Assembly: GCA_013180625.2 (NCBI GenBank)
Contig: SNVD02013841.1
Coordinates: forward strand, 1-64,000
Source of the DNA: Boswellia sacra
Taxonomy: Eukaryota > Streptophyta > Magnoliopsida > Sapindales > Burseraceae
Direction: 5' to 3'
DNA length: 64,000 nucleotides
Below the pieces are notes generated by a model. It was not told where the DNA came from and ran no database searches. It worked only from the letters and a program-made list of their open reading frames with translations. Both the position numbers and the translations under genes were made by a program. Each line of letters begins with the position of its first letter. Position 1 is the stretch's first letter. Shown piece after piece: positions 34,627-44,640 of the stretch.

Positions 34627-35688
34627 TAACCCGAAAACGGGTCGGTTTTATCGGGTTTTTATAATTTCGGGTTGATTTCGGGTTATTAAGTTATAACCCG
34701 CTTAAAACCCGATCCGACATATAATTCAAAAAAATTATAAAAATCCTACGTGTCGTAACTTCATTAGTTGTTATATACTAATACAATACAACCTACCACA
34801 CCTTATAACCAATATAAAACCTAATTTTTTCTTTTACCTATCAAACCTAGCCGCCTCTGATCTTTTTGCTCTCCTTTTCTTTGTTCCTACCCGATTTCGT
34901 CCTCTTCTCACTTCATCTCCCATTATTTTTTCTCTAATCTTCTTCCTCTCCTTTCTTTCTCCTCTACCCGACTTCTTCCTCTTCTCACTTCTTCTCAAAC
35001 TATTTCTTCTCTAATCTTCTTCCTCTCACTTTCTTTCTTCTACATCCGATTTCTTCTTCTTCTCCCTTTCTTCAAGTATGATATCTCTATCTTCCTATTT
35101 TTGCAAGACAAGGAGATGGAAGTAATCCGGCCATGGAAAGTTTTGTTTTTGGCAATCATGGTTGACATGGAGGATTTTGGTTTTTGCATGGTAGATGATT
35201 ATTGTAGTGATTTAGATTATTTGGGTTCTATTTATTCAATGGTGGTTGAGATTCATATTTTTCCCTTTGATCTCAAAGATGTGCAACACAAATCTGGGTT
35301 TGTTAGGTGGTGATGATGTTGATAATTTCAAACGGGTGTTGACAAAAAAAAAGACAAATAAATTTGGGTGTTATTTGTCATTATTAAAAGTACTTGAATA
35401 ATAAAATAAGTGTGGGATTTTTGAACCTGGCATTGAAGAGAATTTTGGACGCATAACTAAAGAAAGAAGAGAAAAAAAAGAAGAAGAAGAAGAAGAAGAA
35501 GAGAGAAGAAAAAATGGAAATTTTTAACCCGACTAACCCGAAAACCCGATCAACCCGATAGGACGGGTTAAGTATCGGATTATTTTTATAAAAACCCGAT
35601 GTCGGATATAAATTTTATAACCCGATAGAAGGTCGGGTTGAGTCGGAAAAGGGAAAACCCGATCCGACCCGATCCGTGAACACCCCTA
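34627..35688. mobile_element. hAT-like non-autonomous element with CCCGA-rich ends
   Basis: The right end is the inverse of TAGGGGTGTTCACGGATCGG, a common hAT MITE terminus. The left end starts TAACCCGAAAACGGGTCGG and has lost the first bases. Both ends hold many AACCCGA/TCGGGTT repeats facing each other. Flanks GTTATAAA (34619-34626) and GTTATAAC (35689-35696) match at 7 of 8 positions. The interior is CT-rich (34850-35080) and includes a short ORF at 35101-35313 that I do not recognise and a GAA microsatellite at about 35481-35503. Confidence 0.6.
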
Positions 35689-35753
35689 GTTATAACTGTT
35701 TCAAAGGTGACCCGATCCGTGAACACCCCTAGTTATAACTGTTTCAAAGGTGA
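35668..35753. repeat. Perfect 43-bp tandem duplication
   Basis: The segment 35668-35710 (starting CCCGATCCGTGAACACCCCT) is repeated exactly at 35711-35753. It spans the right end of the hAT-like element plus its flank, so it arose after insertion. Confidence 0.9.
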
Positions 35754-36689
35754 AAGTTTTGTTGGTGATAATGCTGCTAACAAAATTGGCTATTGTGGGC
35801 CAGATTGATGCTTTTACGACTGATATATGGTATAAAACTTGACCTTTTGATGTTTATATCTCGGAGGTTAGAAGTCATGCAAATTTTTTTTTTTTTTTTA
35901 ATTTGAGAAGAACTAGATATAAGAGCTCTTTAAGATAAATTAATTTTAAAATATGTAAAAGAAAGTGGGATATATTTTTGGTATTATTTTTAAAAGAAAA
36001 ATTATATATATTAAGGACGGTGCTATTTGCACCCATTTTTCAAACTTTTCACACCCTTTTTTCTGAATTTTTTTCTTTTTATAACACTACAAGAAAATAG
36101 GTTTTTTACCGCGGGCCGAAACCGCGGTAAAAAGCCTTTTACGGCAGGCATACGGCGGTTTCAGCTCGCTGTATAAAATAACGTCGTAAAAAATTATTTT
36201 ACTTTTTACTGCGATTTTGGCCCGCGGTAAAATAGTTTTTACCGCAGGCTACAGGCCCGCCGTAAACATTCATGGTGTTATGAAATTTTTCTACCACGGG
36301 CCGCTGGCCAGCAGTAAAAAGTCTATGCACTAAAATAAAAAAATAAAATAAAAATGAAAAGGCTCATAAGCCAGTAAAATAAATCTGAAAAGTTTAAAAT
36401 AACTAATAGTCTACGCACTAAAATATAAAGTTGTCTGTCCACTACAAGCATTTAACAACTTTAGAAAGGACACAATTATTCATAAGTAACATCAAAACCT
36501 TGAAAGTAACAACAACATTAAGTGAAATAAAGCAAACAGGTAACAGGTAATCATGGGTAGGGTTCTTCACTCCTATACTTGATCATTCTTCGTCAAGTCT
36601 AGACCATCAAATAGCAAAAGGCCCTCTAAACTATACAAATCTGCCACAGTTCATATATAAGTGAGGCCATGCTTTCTTTTTATATTATG

Positions 36690-37400
36690 TCTCTGCATCC
36701 TCTTCCAAAGACTTGATCAATTTCTTTTCAACCAATTTCCTAAATCCAGAAAAGCAAAGCGAGATAGTAAAAACTTAATGACCAATGAAAAATAATTATT
36801 CAAGGATAAGAGCACAAGCAAGTAGCATAAAAAAATAACCAAACACAAACCAAAGATGAAAGCATTAACTTTTGAAATTAAGAGCAATATAATTGACATA
36901 AGCATCACTAAATGCCAACCATATGGCAAAAACAAAGAAAGTAATTGTCTCAAAAGAAAAAGACGACGGGCCAACAGCACACATGATGCGACAATAAGAA
37001 AAAAAAGCTGAACTATGCATCCTGTAGATTCACATTCAGTTAATACTGCATAGATGGCTGCTGGGTGGTGAAGAAAAGAAAAAGCAAAAGGAGTAAAGAA
37101 CCCACCAACAAACAAAAGGAGGAGCCAAAAAGACTATTTTCACAAACATCCATTTAGATATCACACTTCAACTAAATATTCCACAGGACCCATTTAGGCC
37201 AATGGGATCATGATTATGCCCAAACTAATAATACATAATGGTCCATTCCTAGGCCATCCAGACAACTACAACAAGGCCCCAATATTTAGAGCAACACAAA
37301 AGTTTACTTAAAAAAAGGATATGGGAGAAGCAGTTAACTTTTACCTTCCTCTCAAGTTCCACCATGTAGTTGTCAAAGAGAATATGTACTGGAAAATGAA
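36690..37400 (-). pseudogene. Possible captured exons of unknown origin in the CACTA-like element
   Basis: On the minus strand a segment reading DNYMVELERK ends at a good donor (AGGAAG|GTAAAAG, near 37347). Further down, KLVEKKLIKSLEEDAET follows a plausible acceptor (GGATTTAG, near 36742) and ends in a TAA. These could be the last two exons of a captured gene. I do not recognise the family and the reading is tentative. Confidence 0.3.
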
Positions 37401-38437
37401 TAGAATTTAAATTGGAGAAAGAATTCCAAGGATGGTGATGGATTTAAAGTGAATACAGAGATCAGAACTCAGGCATTATCACAATAGCACAAGAAGCTGC
37501 CACAAATAGTTTGCCCATTGACAAGTGCAAAAAAAAAATGATGGTAATCCTAAAATCTCAAACACAAAGCATTTGAATTAACTTATAAACAGTTGCCAGA
37601 ATACAAGTCAGCTCTCAGACTAACAACCAGTTTCATAATATTTAGTACTTTAGGAAGATCATTCATAACTGGCCAGGCGTTTTGGGTTGAAGTAGTTGCT
37701 TTCTTTTGACTGTAGTGATCTTCTGTTTTAGTTGTTCATACTGCTCAGATTACAGACTTTCTTTTTGTAAAGTTATCGACTCTTTTACTGTGACTATCTG
37801 GTCCACAATTGTAATTCTTTTTTTTCATTATTAATATACTTCTTTTGTTTGCTATGAGAAAGAAAGTAAGAAAGAGAAAAGAATGTTGGCAACTCTTTAG
37901 AAGGTCAAGGTTTTTCAGGTCCTCAAATGAAGTTGTAAAGTCTAGAAAATCTTTTTTTTTTCCTACAATGTGCCCAGAATTGATCAAGACCAACCTCTTC
38001 TAATGTTAGTTTCTTACGTAGGAAACAGTTAAGTGTGATTTTTCAAGTTTAGCACTAAGAAAAGAGCAAGCTGCCACTGAAACATTTACAAGATTTTAAG
38101 GAGAGTTCTCTGGAAGAAATAAAATTGCCTTGGAGAATTTGGACCCTAGTAAAGGCTAATAGAAAACCTAAAAATCAGATGGATTGGAGATTACAAAACT
38201 GATCACATCAATTGGGAAGCAAACAGGGTAGCTAAAGATGTTGTTGTCAATATGATGACGCGAACAACACTTGAATTTGAGGTTCCAACTGCTGCCAGGA
38301 AAATAAAATAATGAGATCAAATTCTATTAAATTCCATTAAAAAATCTAGGTTCATCAGTCAAATATAAAATATAAAAGCCACGTTATAGGGAAAAGAGAA
38401 AGAGGAAGAGGGAGGACACGAGGGAGAGGATACATAC

Positions 38438-38640
38438 CAAAGTTGACCAGCAAGACTGCAAGGGAGCCAGGTTTGTCCTTCAATGCCAGCTTATTAATGT
38501 CAGGGAGGATAAAATTTGCCTGAACCTGAGTACTTCCCTCAACTCCAGTGAAATTGGTCAAGATACAAGCTCGACTAAAACGATACACTGTAGAATACTT
38601 CATTTCCAAATAATATATGCATCTTAGAGTCATTACAAGT
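38438..38640 (-). pseudogene. Captured exon of unidentified gene
   Basis: A minus-strand frame contains LTNFTGVEGSTQVQANFILP and LALKDKPGSLAVLLVNFG and ends at a good donor, CAACTTTG|GTATGT. The sequence looks like real protein, and is as well preserved as the PRP40-like exons next to it, but does not match what I know of PRP40. It may be a second captured gene. Confidence 0.45.
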
Positions 38641-38684
38641 ATAAACTAATAATTATAACACATATTCTAGGTCATTACAAGTAC

Positions 38685-39333
38685 CAGTTTATTGGCATAT
38701 ACTAAAGGTTCATCATTAGATGTTTTATCTTCCACTGGAGTCACATTAATTTTTCCAGCAGCCGCCATTCCCTTTTTGGCTTCCTGCTAATAACAATACA
38801 GAAACAAGTCAGCTAAGCAAATAAGACTTTGTTCTTGAAATATTCATGGTAATACTTGAAACTAAAGAGATGCATTCTTAAATCAAATTAATGAGCCAAA
38901 ACAAGAGACCTTGTTTTCTTTAAGAATCTGCAGGGTATAAAACTTATGTAAATTTTTTTCTCAGATAAACAATACTCGAACGATTCTGTGTCTTTTTCCA
39001 CAATAAGTAAACCCAAAAACACAATTTACAACCTTCATAAATGGCACCTCAAAGTTTAAATCGTACCTCAATATCATGCATAGAAGCTCCATCTACAGAA
39101 TTTGTAGCATCTTGAGACATGAAATTTCCAAAGCTACTCCTGTAATTGTCAAGAATACATAAGACAACATTGCCTTCACAGTAATCTAATCTTTTTTGAA
39201 TCATAAAGATCATTGGAAACTACATAAGTAAAACTTCATACGTTATACTCATGTTGGCATTGGCTGAACCGGAAGGAGCACCAATACTTCCTGAAACCAC
39301 ATTTACTGGAGTCCCCGATGATGGCTGAACATT
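38685..39333 (-). pseudogene. Captured exons of a PRP40-like pre-mRNA-processing protein
   Basis: PRP40A-type proteins are U1 snRNP-associated splicing factors with WW and FF domains. Three minus-strand exons with intact GT-AG borders are seen: about 39333-39242 (GTPVNVVSGSIGAPSGSANA), 39139-39067 (FMSQDATNSVDGASMHDIE) and 38783-38685 (EAKKGMAAAGKINVTPVEDK, then SNDEPLVYANKL). The linker EAK(K/R)GMAxAGK(V/I)NVT...DEPLxYANK between the WW and FF domains is distinctive for plant PRP40 proteins, known from memory of the family. The WW domains and all FF domains are absent, so this is a fragment with no likely splicing function. Phases join correctly across the introns. Confidence 0.7.
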
Positions 39334-39358
39334 ATTGGCAATATCTTCCTCTTCTTCC

Positions 39359-39790
39359 TTATACTACACCACTGCCCACCCAAACCCTCATAAACCCCAA
39401 CAACCCCTCTTCACTCCCACCCAACCCTTCTGTACTTCTCCTCAACTCCTCCCCAAATGGATCCTCCAAGTTCCCCAAACCCACAATGTCCACCACCATC
39501 CCATCCTTGTTCATAATCTCAAAATTCTCCTTCAACGACTTCACCTTCATCTTCGGCTTCCTTTTCCTCTTCTTCAACTCCTGCCGGTGTTCGCTCTCCC
39601 CCGAATTCACGCTGAACAAAGACACCACGTCATCAAACTCTGGGCTCTGGGAGAGGGATTGTCAGAGGAAGTTGAGGGTGGAGCGGTTCTCGAGGTTTTC
39701 GGGGTCGAGATGGGGTGGGAGGGAGGAGGAGTGGGGCCGCTTGGAGGAGGGGAGGAGGCTGGCAATGCGGTGGCAAAATTTGAGATTTGA
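39359..39790 (-). pseudogene. Second captured coding fragment, lysine-rich, unidentified
   Basis: A minus-strand frame reads SPEFDDVVSLFSVNSGES, then a basic stretch KKRKRKPKMKVKSLKENFEI, then GMVVDIVGLGNLEDPFGEEL. An in-frame stop lies just upstream of the first motif, and before it the frame continues as IASLLPSSKRPHSSS. The piece is joined without a gap to the PRP40-like exon at about 39333, so the element fused parts of two genes. I recall similar wording in plant MBD-like proteins but cannot confirm it. Confidence 0.45.
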
Positions 39791-40015
39791 GAGGAATTTG
39801 AGAGATGAAATTAGGGATTTGAGAGGGAAGGATAAGAGAGAGGGGCGGAAAAGGGCATAAAAAAGAGGGAATTGAAAAAGAAAACATTTATATTAAAAGG
39901 GTTTATCTTTTTTACTGCGGGCATGGTAGCCCGCCGTAGAATTCGAGTTTTTACCGTATTTTTAAAGGCCCACGGTAAATAGATGCAGTAAAAGCCTTAT
40001 TTTGTAGCAATGTAA

Positions 40016-40390
40016 CCATAATACCCGTTACTGCACTAAATTATGTAAAAAGAGAAAAATACTTAAAAAAAGCTTCAAAATTAGCAAAAGGATACATAAA
40101 CAAATCACAAGAATGAAAGGTACTCTTCATCTCTATACCTAACATAGAACCGAAAACATTAAATGAAAAAATAAAATCACCCAAAACAAGTTCATACAAC
40201 TCTTAGTGAGTCTTTCTATAATCTTTTATTAAATAGACCATGAGTGGCTAAATTGGAAAGAGAGCTCTAGTGTCAAGCATCTAGCTATGAAACCACTAAA
40301 CACAGACAGAGAGGAATAATTATGAAGTGGAACTGTCTACCTCTTTATTTTGCAAATAAAACCACAACTCTTCCAAGTGAGAAAAAAGCG

Positions 40391-40432
<42 letters not shown>

Positions 40433-41390
40433 TTGTGTTGCGCTTCCTTTAACTTTGAATCCTTTTGGTGATTGATTGTGTTGTGTGGGAGGATCTCAGT
40501 TCTTGCATGCCAATATATTTTTGGGTGAGGCTATTTGCACCAAATTATACTTGATGGACATTATGGTAATAAAAACTTTCAAAATAAAAAGTGGGTGTGA
40601 AAAGTAAAGAAATTGGGTTAATAATCTCACCATATTTTAATTTTAAAATATATTTTGATTTAATGGGGATTGGAAAAAGATTTTGAGAGGCTTAAATAAC
40701 AACATTATTTTTCTAGTCCATTTCAATAACAAATAATTAAGATCCAATCTATTCCAACTAAATCACAAAGAGTAAATATGATCTAATTCAATCTTAAGAA
40801 ACATCTAATCCATTAATCTATTATTTGATAAAAAGACATAAATCTCCAATCAATATGATATAACAAAGAACAATAAATAAGAAAAATTTGAAAATAATGC
40901 ACATTTTTAATTTTTTTTGGCATAGAATTTTTGTATGTATTTCATAGGTTTTTGGTTTGACTCATTAAAATGACGATTATTTTATTGGACTAGTATTATT
41001 TTTATTTGGATTAGATGGCTTATTGATGAATTTTTATAAGATAATTTGCCAACTGATCCATTTAGCTCTTTTTTCTTTTTCAGAATTTTAAAATCCAATA
41101 AATCCATCAATTAACCAAATTAAAGTAAAGTAGTTTTGATTGCATTTCAAACACCCTATTTATTGAACTGCTGAATTTTTATTGGAATATGGATTTAGTT
41201 TCAAACTTATTTATATTTTCGGATAAAAAAATAACTCATTCAAATTTTAAAATAATAAGTGTACTAAAAAAGAATGTAAAGAATGATTTTTTTTTTGGGA
41301 TTCATACAACCCCACCCTTTTGTTAATGAGCGAGTCTCGTTGAAAATAATTTTTTATTATTTAAGCTACCTCTTTAGTTTGGAATATTAT
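40016..41390. other. Non-coding stretch with a microsatellite
   Basis: AT-rich DNA that includes the right part of the MITE-like sequence interrupted by the CACTA-like element (an end-like GGCTATTTGCACCAAA at about 40527). A compound (AT)n(AG)n microsatellite lies at 40391-40432. No gene seen. Confidence 0.5.
40391..40432. repeat. Compound (AT)n(AG)n microsatellite
   Basis: About ten AT units followed by about ten AG units, uninterrupted. Likely polymorphic between individuals. Confidence 0.9.
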
Positions 41391-41889
41391 TGTTGGGGAT
41401 GTAATGCACACTCAGAACAGATTCTGGAAGAAAATTAACTTGTATTCATAGAGAAAATTATAATACAAGATTTACACAAAAACTCCCCTAAAACTATTTC
41501 CTGGAGCTCTCTTGGCTCTCTACACCTCTCAGAACTCTCTGGTTCTGATTCTAAACTCTCTCTGGAGTCCTCTGTAATCTCTCTGGATTACCTAGAGCTC
41601 TCTGGTTCTCTTCCTTCCAAAACTCTCATGGTTTTGGATTCTCTGGATTTCTTGGAGCTCTCCTGGCTCTCTTCCAAAACTCTCTGGTTTTGGGATTCCC
41701 TCTGGAATGAATAAACTCTGCAGAACGTCCTCAATTTATAGGAGGAGTTCTGCATTACAAGTCAATGGGTTAGGTGAGTTGGTCACCAAACCTTTACTAA
41801 CATTGGCCACCTAACATGGTTGGCCACCTACCTCCCATGGGAGGTGCCTAACTCCACCTCCTTTCACATGGGAGGGATTGACTCCAGCA
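41391..41889 (-). repeat. 3' LTR of the small LTR element
   Basis: On the plus strand it runs from TGTTGGGGATG to GACTCCAGCA. It is rich in CTCTCTGG/GGAGCTCTC words. Confidence 0.88.
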
Positions 41890-42477
41890 ATGCTCCCCCT
41901 CCATCCCATGTGAAGGGGAATAACCATGAAGATAATCAGTCAGCCTCTAATTCAACTATGTCTCTGCATAGTTCTAGCTTTCTAGCTCCCCCTTCATCAG
42001 TAAGCAATGTGTATTTTGATTCCGGATATTTCTTCGACGGAATCCTACCTCGCTCATATCGACTTGGTTGAGGTTCTTCATCTCCAGGAGATATAGTAAC
42101 TTCTAAAGATGATTGTGGCTCCCCCTGGCTCAACAATCTCTTTATTTTTCTTCTCCTGATCTACTTCTGGAACTTCTTCTGGCACCTCAGATTTCAACTT
42201 AATCATGACTCCGGATGATCCTTTCAATTTTTGGGACCAAAATTGGAATAGAATTTCAAAAATTCAAGCCCACCGTTGCGTCCGAAACAGTAAAAAATGG
42301 TGGAATAGCCTCTTCCGAGGCTTAAAAATTCCTTTTGTGGAAGAAAATATAAAGTTTTGAAATCTGAGGGACTAAACTGAAAATTTTTAGGACTAAACTG
42401 AAAATTTCAGAAACTTTTGGCATCACAAATACTTATCCATAACTACAAGGGTCAAATTCAATTTCAGAAAGCTTCAG

Positions 42478-42615
42478 TGACGTGGCAATGTCGGGACACG
42501 TGTCTATGACATGGCGCTGATGTGTCAGACACGTGGGATGCTGATGTGTGTGACACGTGGCATTGATGATGTGTCGGGTGATGTGTATAATGACGTGGCA
42601 AAAAGTTCGCTAATG
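42478..42615. repeat. Degenerate minisatellite rich in ACGTG (G-box-like) words
   Basis: Repeating words of the form GACACGTG(T/G)..TGATGTGT occur about every 30 bp, with several ACGTG cores (GGACACGTGTC, AGACACGTGGG, TGACACGTGGC) inside the LTR element. ACGTG is the core bound by bZIP and bHLH factors. Whether it is active here is unknown. Confidence 0.6.
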
Positions 42616-42910
42616 TGGCAAAAAGTCGGCTGACGTGGTCATCTTCAACCTCTGGATGGCGCGTGTGGCGCGTGGAGCGAGTGAAGCCCACTCGCAGTGC
42701 AGGTTATAGGCGCGTGCGGCGCATGCGGATGCTCTGATGGTCGGATCGATCGCCGAAAAGTTGCAAAATATTCCTCTCGACGTTACGAACACACTGGACA
42801 CTTCAAATTTAGAATTTGAATACTTTTTGGAAATACGAAATTTTTCAGAAATAGGGGACGATTTTCTCTGAATTTTCTCTCTCTGTTCTGACGTTCCAGG
42901 AGCTCAACCA

Positions 42911-42923
42911 GACTCTGATACCA
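42911..42923 (-). other. Primer binding site, tRNA-Met type
   Basis: The minus strand reads TGGTATCAGAGTC, the Copia-type initiator tRNA-Met primer site with one late mismatch, two bases from the LTR. Confidence 0.8.
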
Positions 42924-42925
42924 CT

Positions 42926-43423
42926 TGTTGGGGATGTGATGCACGTTCAGAACAGATTCTGGGAGAAAATTAACTTGTATTCACAGAGAAAATTATAATA
43001 CAAGATTTACACAAAAACTCCCATAAAACTATTTCCTAGAGCTCTCCTGGCTCTCTACACCTCTCAAAACTCTCTGGTTCTGATTCTAAACTCTCTCTGG
43101 ATCCTCTGTAATCTCTCTGGATTACCTAGAGCTCTCTGGCTCTCTTCCTCCCAAAACTCTCATGGTTTTGGATTCTCTGGATTTCTTGGAGCTCTCCTGG
43201 CTCTCTTCTAAAAATCTCTGGTTTTGGGATTCCCTCTGGAATGAATAAACTCTGCAGAACGTCCTCAATTTATAGGAGGAGTTTTGCATTACAAGTCAAT
43301 GAGTTAGGTGAGTTGGTCACCTAACCTTTACTAACATTGGCCACCTAACATGGTTGGCCACCTACCTCCCATGGGAGGTACCTAACTCTACCTCGCTTCA
43401 CATGGGAGGGATTGACTCCAGCA
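42926..43423 (-). repeat. 5' LTR of the small LTR element
   Basis: Same limits and nearly the same sequence as the left copy. Small differences occur, such as CACACTCAG versus CACGTTCAG near the start. Confidence 0.88.
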
Positions 43424-43428
43424 ATTAT

Positions 43429-44350
43429 TGCTATTTTTAGTTTATATAATCTTTAATAAACGAACGCAGAATAGGCACAGGCATTGCTAATTATAACAGA
43501 TTGTTGGGATTCCAATTAAGGAATCGCACAAGAGGCCTTCCTATTTGTACCCAGGTGGCTTAAACAAATTGGCTGAGGTTATCTAACGATGCAGAGTTAT
43601 TTTAAAGAATGATGGAATTGCATAACTACTAGAGGCTCTTTTCTTTCTACAGTGTGCGTCTTCTCTATCCAGTTAGTTACTTCAATACTATTAAAAAATC
43701 ACCTGATCACTTAAAAAATTTAAGTTTGTAGACGTGAGAATACTTTTAATATGTAATCTGTGATAAAAATCCAAGGGAATAGTTTCTATGAGTATCGAAT
43801 TGGTACCATATATAATTAATAGTACAGAAGTTCGGGTTCGTTCTTCGATAAGGATTGCAAAAAGTTGTATTATACTATTGCGTTTGAGAAGCTATTGTTT
43901 TATAATTTTGAACCTCATAGGGGAAAGGATTATGATCATCTCACCTTGGCTATATGATAAGCTTATCACCTCAATTGGCAAGTTTTGACATTTTTATTTG
44001 TGGAGCATATCTGCATTACAAATTAGTCGTCTTGATCTTGGTTGATTATTCATTGCTGAAAGAAGAGTTAATTTTAGAATGATAAATCCTTGCGGAGAAC
44101 AAATCAATGTAAATTCTTATTTGAATAGATAATAGAGAGGCAGCAAGGACACCCTGTCACAATCAAAGAGTTTTATATTGACACTAGTATTTACGCTGGA
44201 AAATAATTACCATTAAATTTCAAACTCTTGTTGAAATTGAAAAGTACTAGTTATTAGTATATTAAAAAAAAACTAATTCTACAATATTAACTATACCAAT
44301 TACTGCTCTCTATAATATTTATGCAACTTATATTGCAGTCATATATATAT
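43429..44350. other. Non-coding stretch, nothing recognised
   Basis: AT-rich DNA between the small LTR element and an orphan CACTA-like end. Short ORFs are present but none has a protein-like composition I would support. Confidence 0.4.
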
Positions 44351-44640
44351 CACTACAAGAAACGGAGCCTTATACGACCCCCATTTACAGCGGTTTTAAA
44401 AAACAGCTGTGAAAGCCACAAACTCCGCTTCGTATACGGCAAACTGTACAACCGCCGTAGATATCCTTGAGAATATAAAAGCAGCCTCTTCCCCGAGTCA
44501 CCGCATACGCTCTTGCCTTGCCCTAAATCTCTCAAGTAATTTCTCTTTGGTTTTAAAACCTTTGCCTTCAAATCTGGTCAAGGTGGCTAATCATGTTTTT
44601 GCTACCTTATCATCTTCTCCTTAACCCTCATTTGTATCGC
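44351..44640. mobile_element. Orphan left end of a CACTA-like element with a gene-like ORF
   Basis: Starts CACTACAAGAAACGGAGCC and continues with subterminal words such as ATTTACAGCGGTTTTAAAA and ACCGCCGTAG. The left flank is TAT. Directly inside is an open frame (44409-44624, + strand) with LALNLSSNFSLVLKPLPSNL, probably a captured coding fragment of unknown origin. The first 25 bases resemble the inverse of the right end at 61591 more than the left end at 56663 does, but the flanks do not match (TAT versus GTC). No other right end was found. Confidence 0.5.

Larger units (their letters stand above)
36085..40012. mobile_element. CACTA-like transposon carrying captured host exons
   Basis: The left end CACTACAAGAAAATAGG is mirrored at the right by the inverse of CATTGCTACAAAATAAGG (a TTG insertion in an otherwise matching terminus). 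TAA stands on both sides (36082-36084 and 40013-40015), the 3-bp duplication of CACTA elements. Subterminal repeats of the ACCGCGGGCC / GCGGTAAAA type fill the first ~250 bp and the last ~120 bp. No transposase is present. The interior carries minus-strand exon-like islands, three of which are PRP40-like. The element sits inside sequence with GGTGCTATTTGCACCC-type ends (about 36015 and 40525), probably an older MITE. Confidence 0.8.
41391..43423 (-). mobile_element. Complete small non-autonomous LTR retrotransposon
   Basis: Two ~498-bp LTRs (41391-41889 and 42926-43423) in direct orientation flank about 1.04 kb. ATTAT stands on both sides (41386-41390 and 43424-43428). The minus orientation follows from a tRNA-Met primer site beside the right LTR and a purine tract (minus strand GGATGGAGGGGGAGCAT) beside the left LTR. 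No Gag or Pol is encoded. The size lies between TRIM and LARD classes. The two LTRs differ at few positions, so it is young. Confidence 0.9.

Noticed and set aside
35101..35313. Small protein gene in the hAT-like element
   Set aside because: A 70-codon frame without recognisable motif or splice context; kept only as a note in the element.
36717..37115. Minus-strand 132-codon ORF rich in Leu, Phe and Val
   Set aside because: Hydrophobic composition comes from AT-rich intron-like DNA; the frame crosses a likely splice acceptor and lacks any known motif.
39318..39860. Long plus-strand ORF of 180 codons
   Set aside because: It is antisense to a minus-strand coding fragment whose composition is more protein-like, and it lies across the PRP40-like junction; the plus frame looks like a shadow.
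42464..42801. Minus-strand ORFs in the small LTR element as Gag
   Set aside because: The His/Thr-rich translation is produced by the ACGTG minisatellite; no Gag motif.
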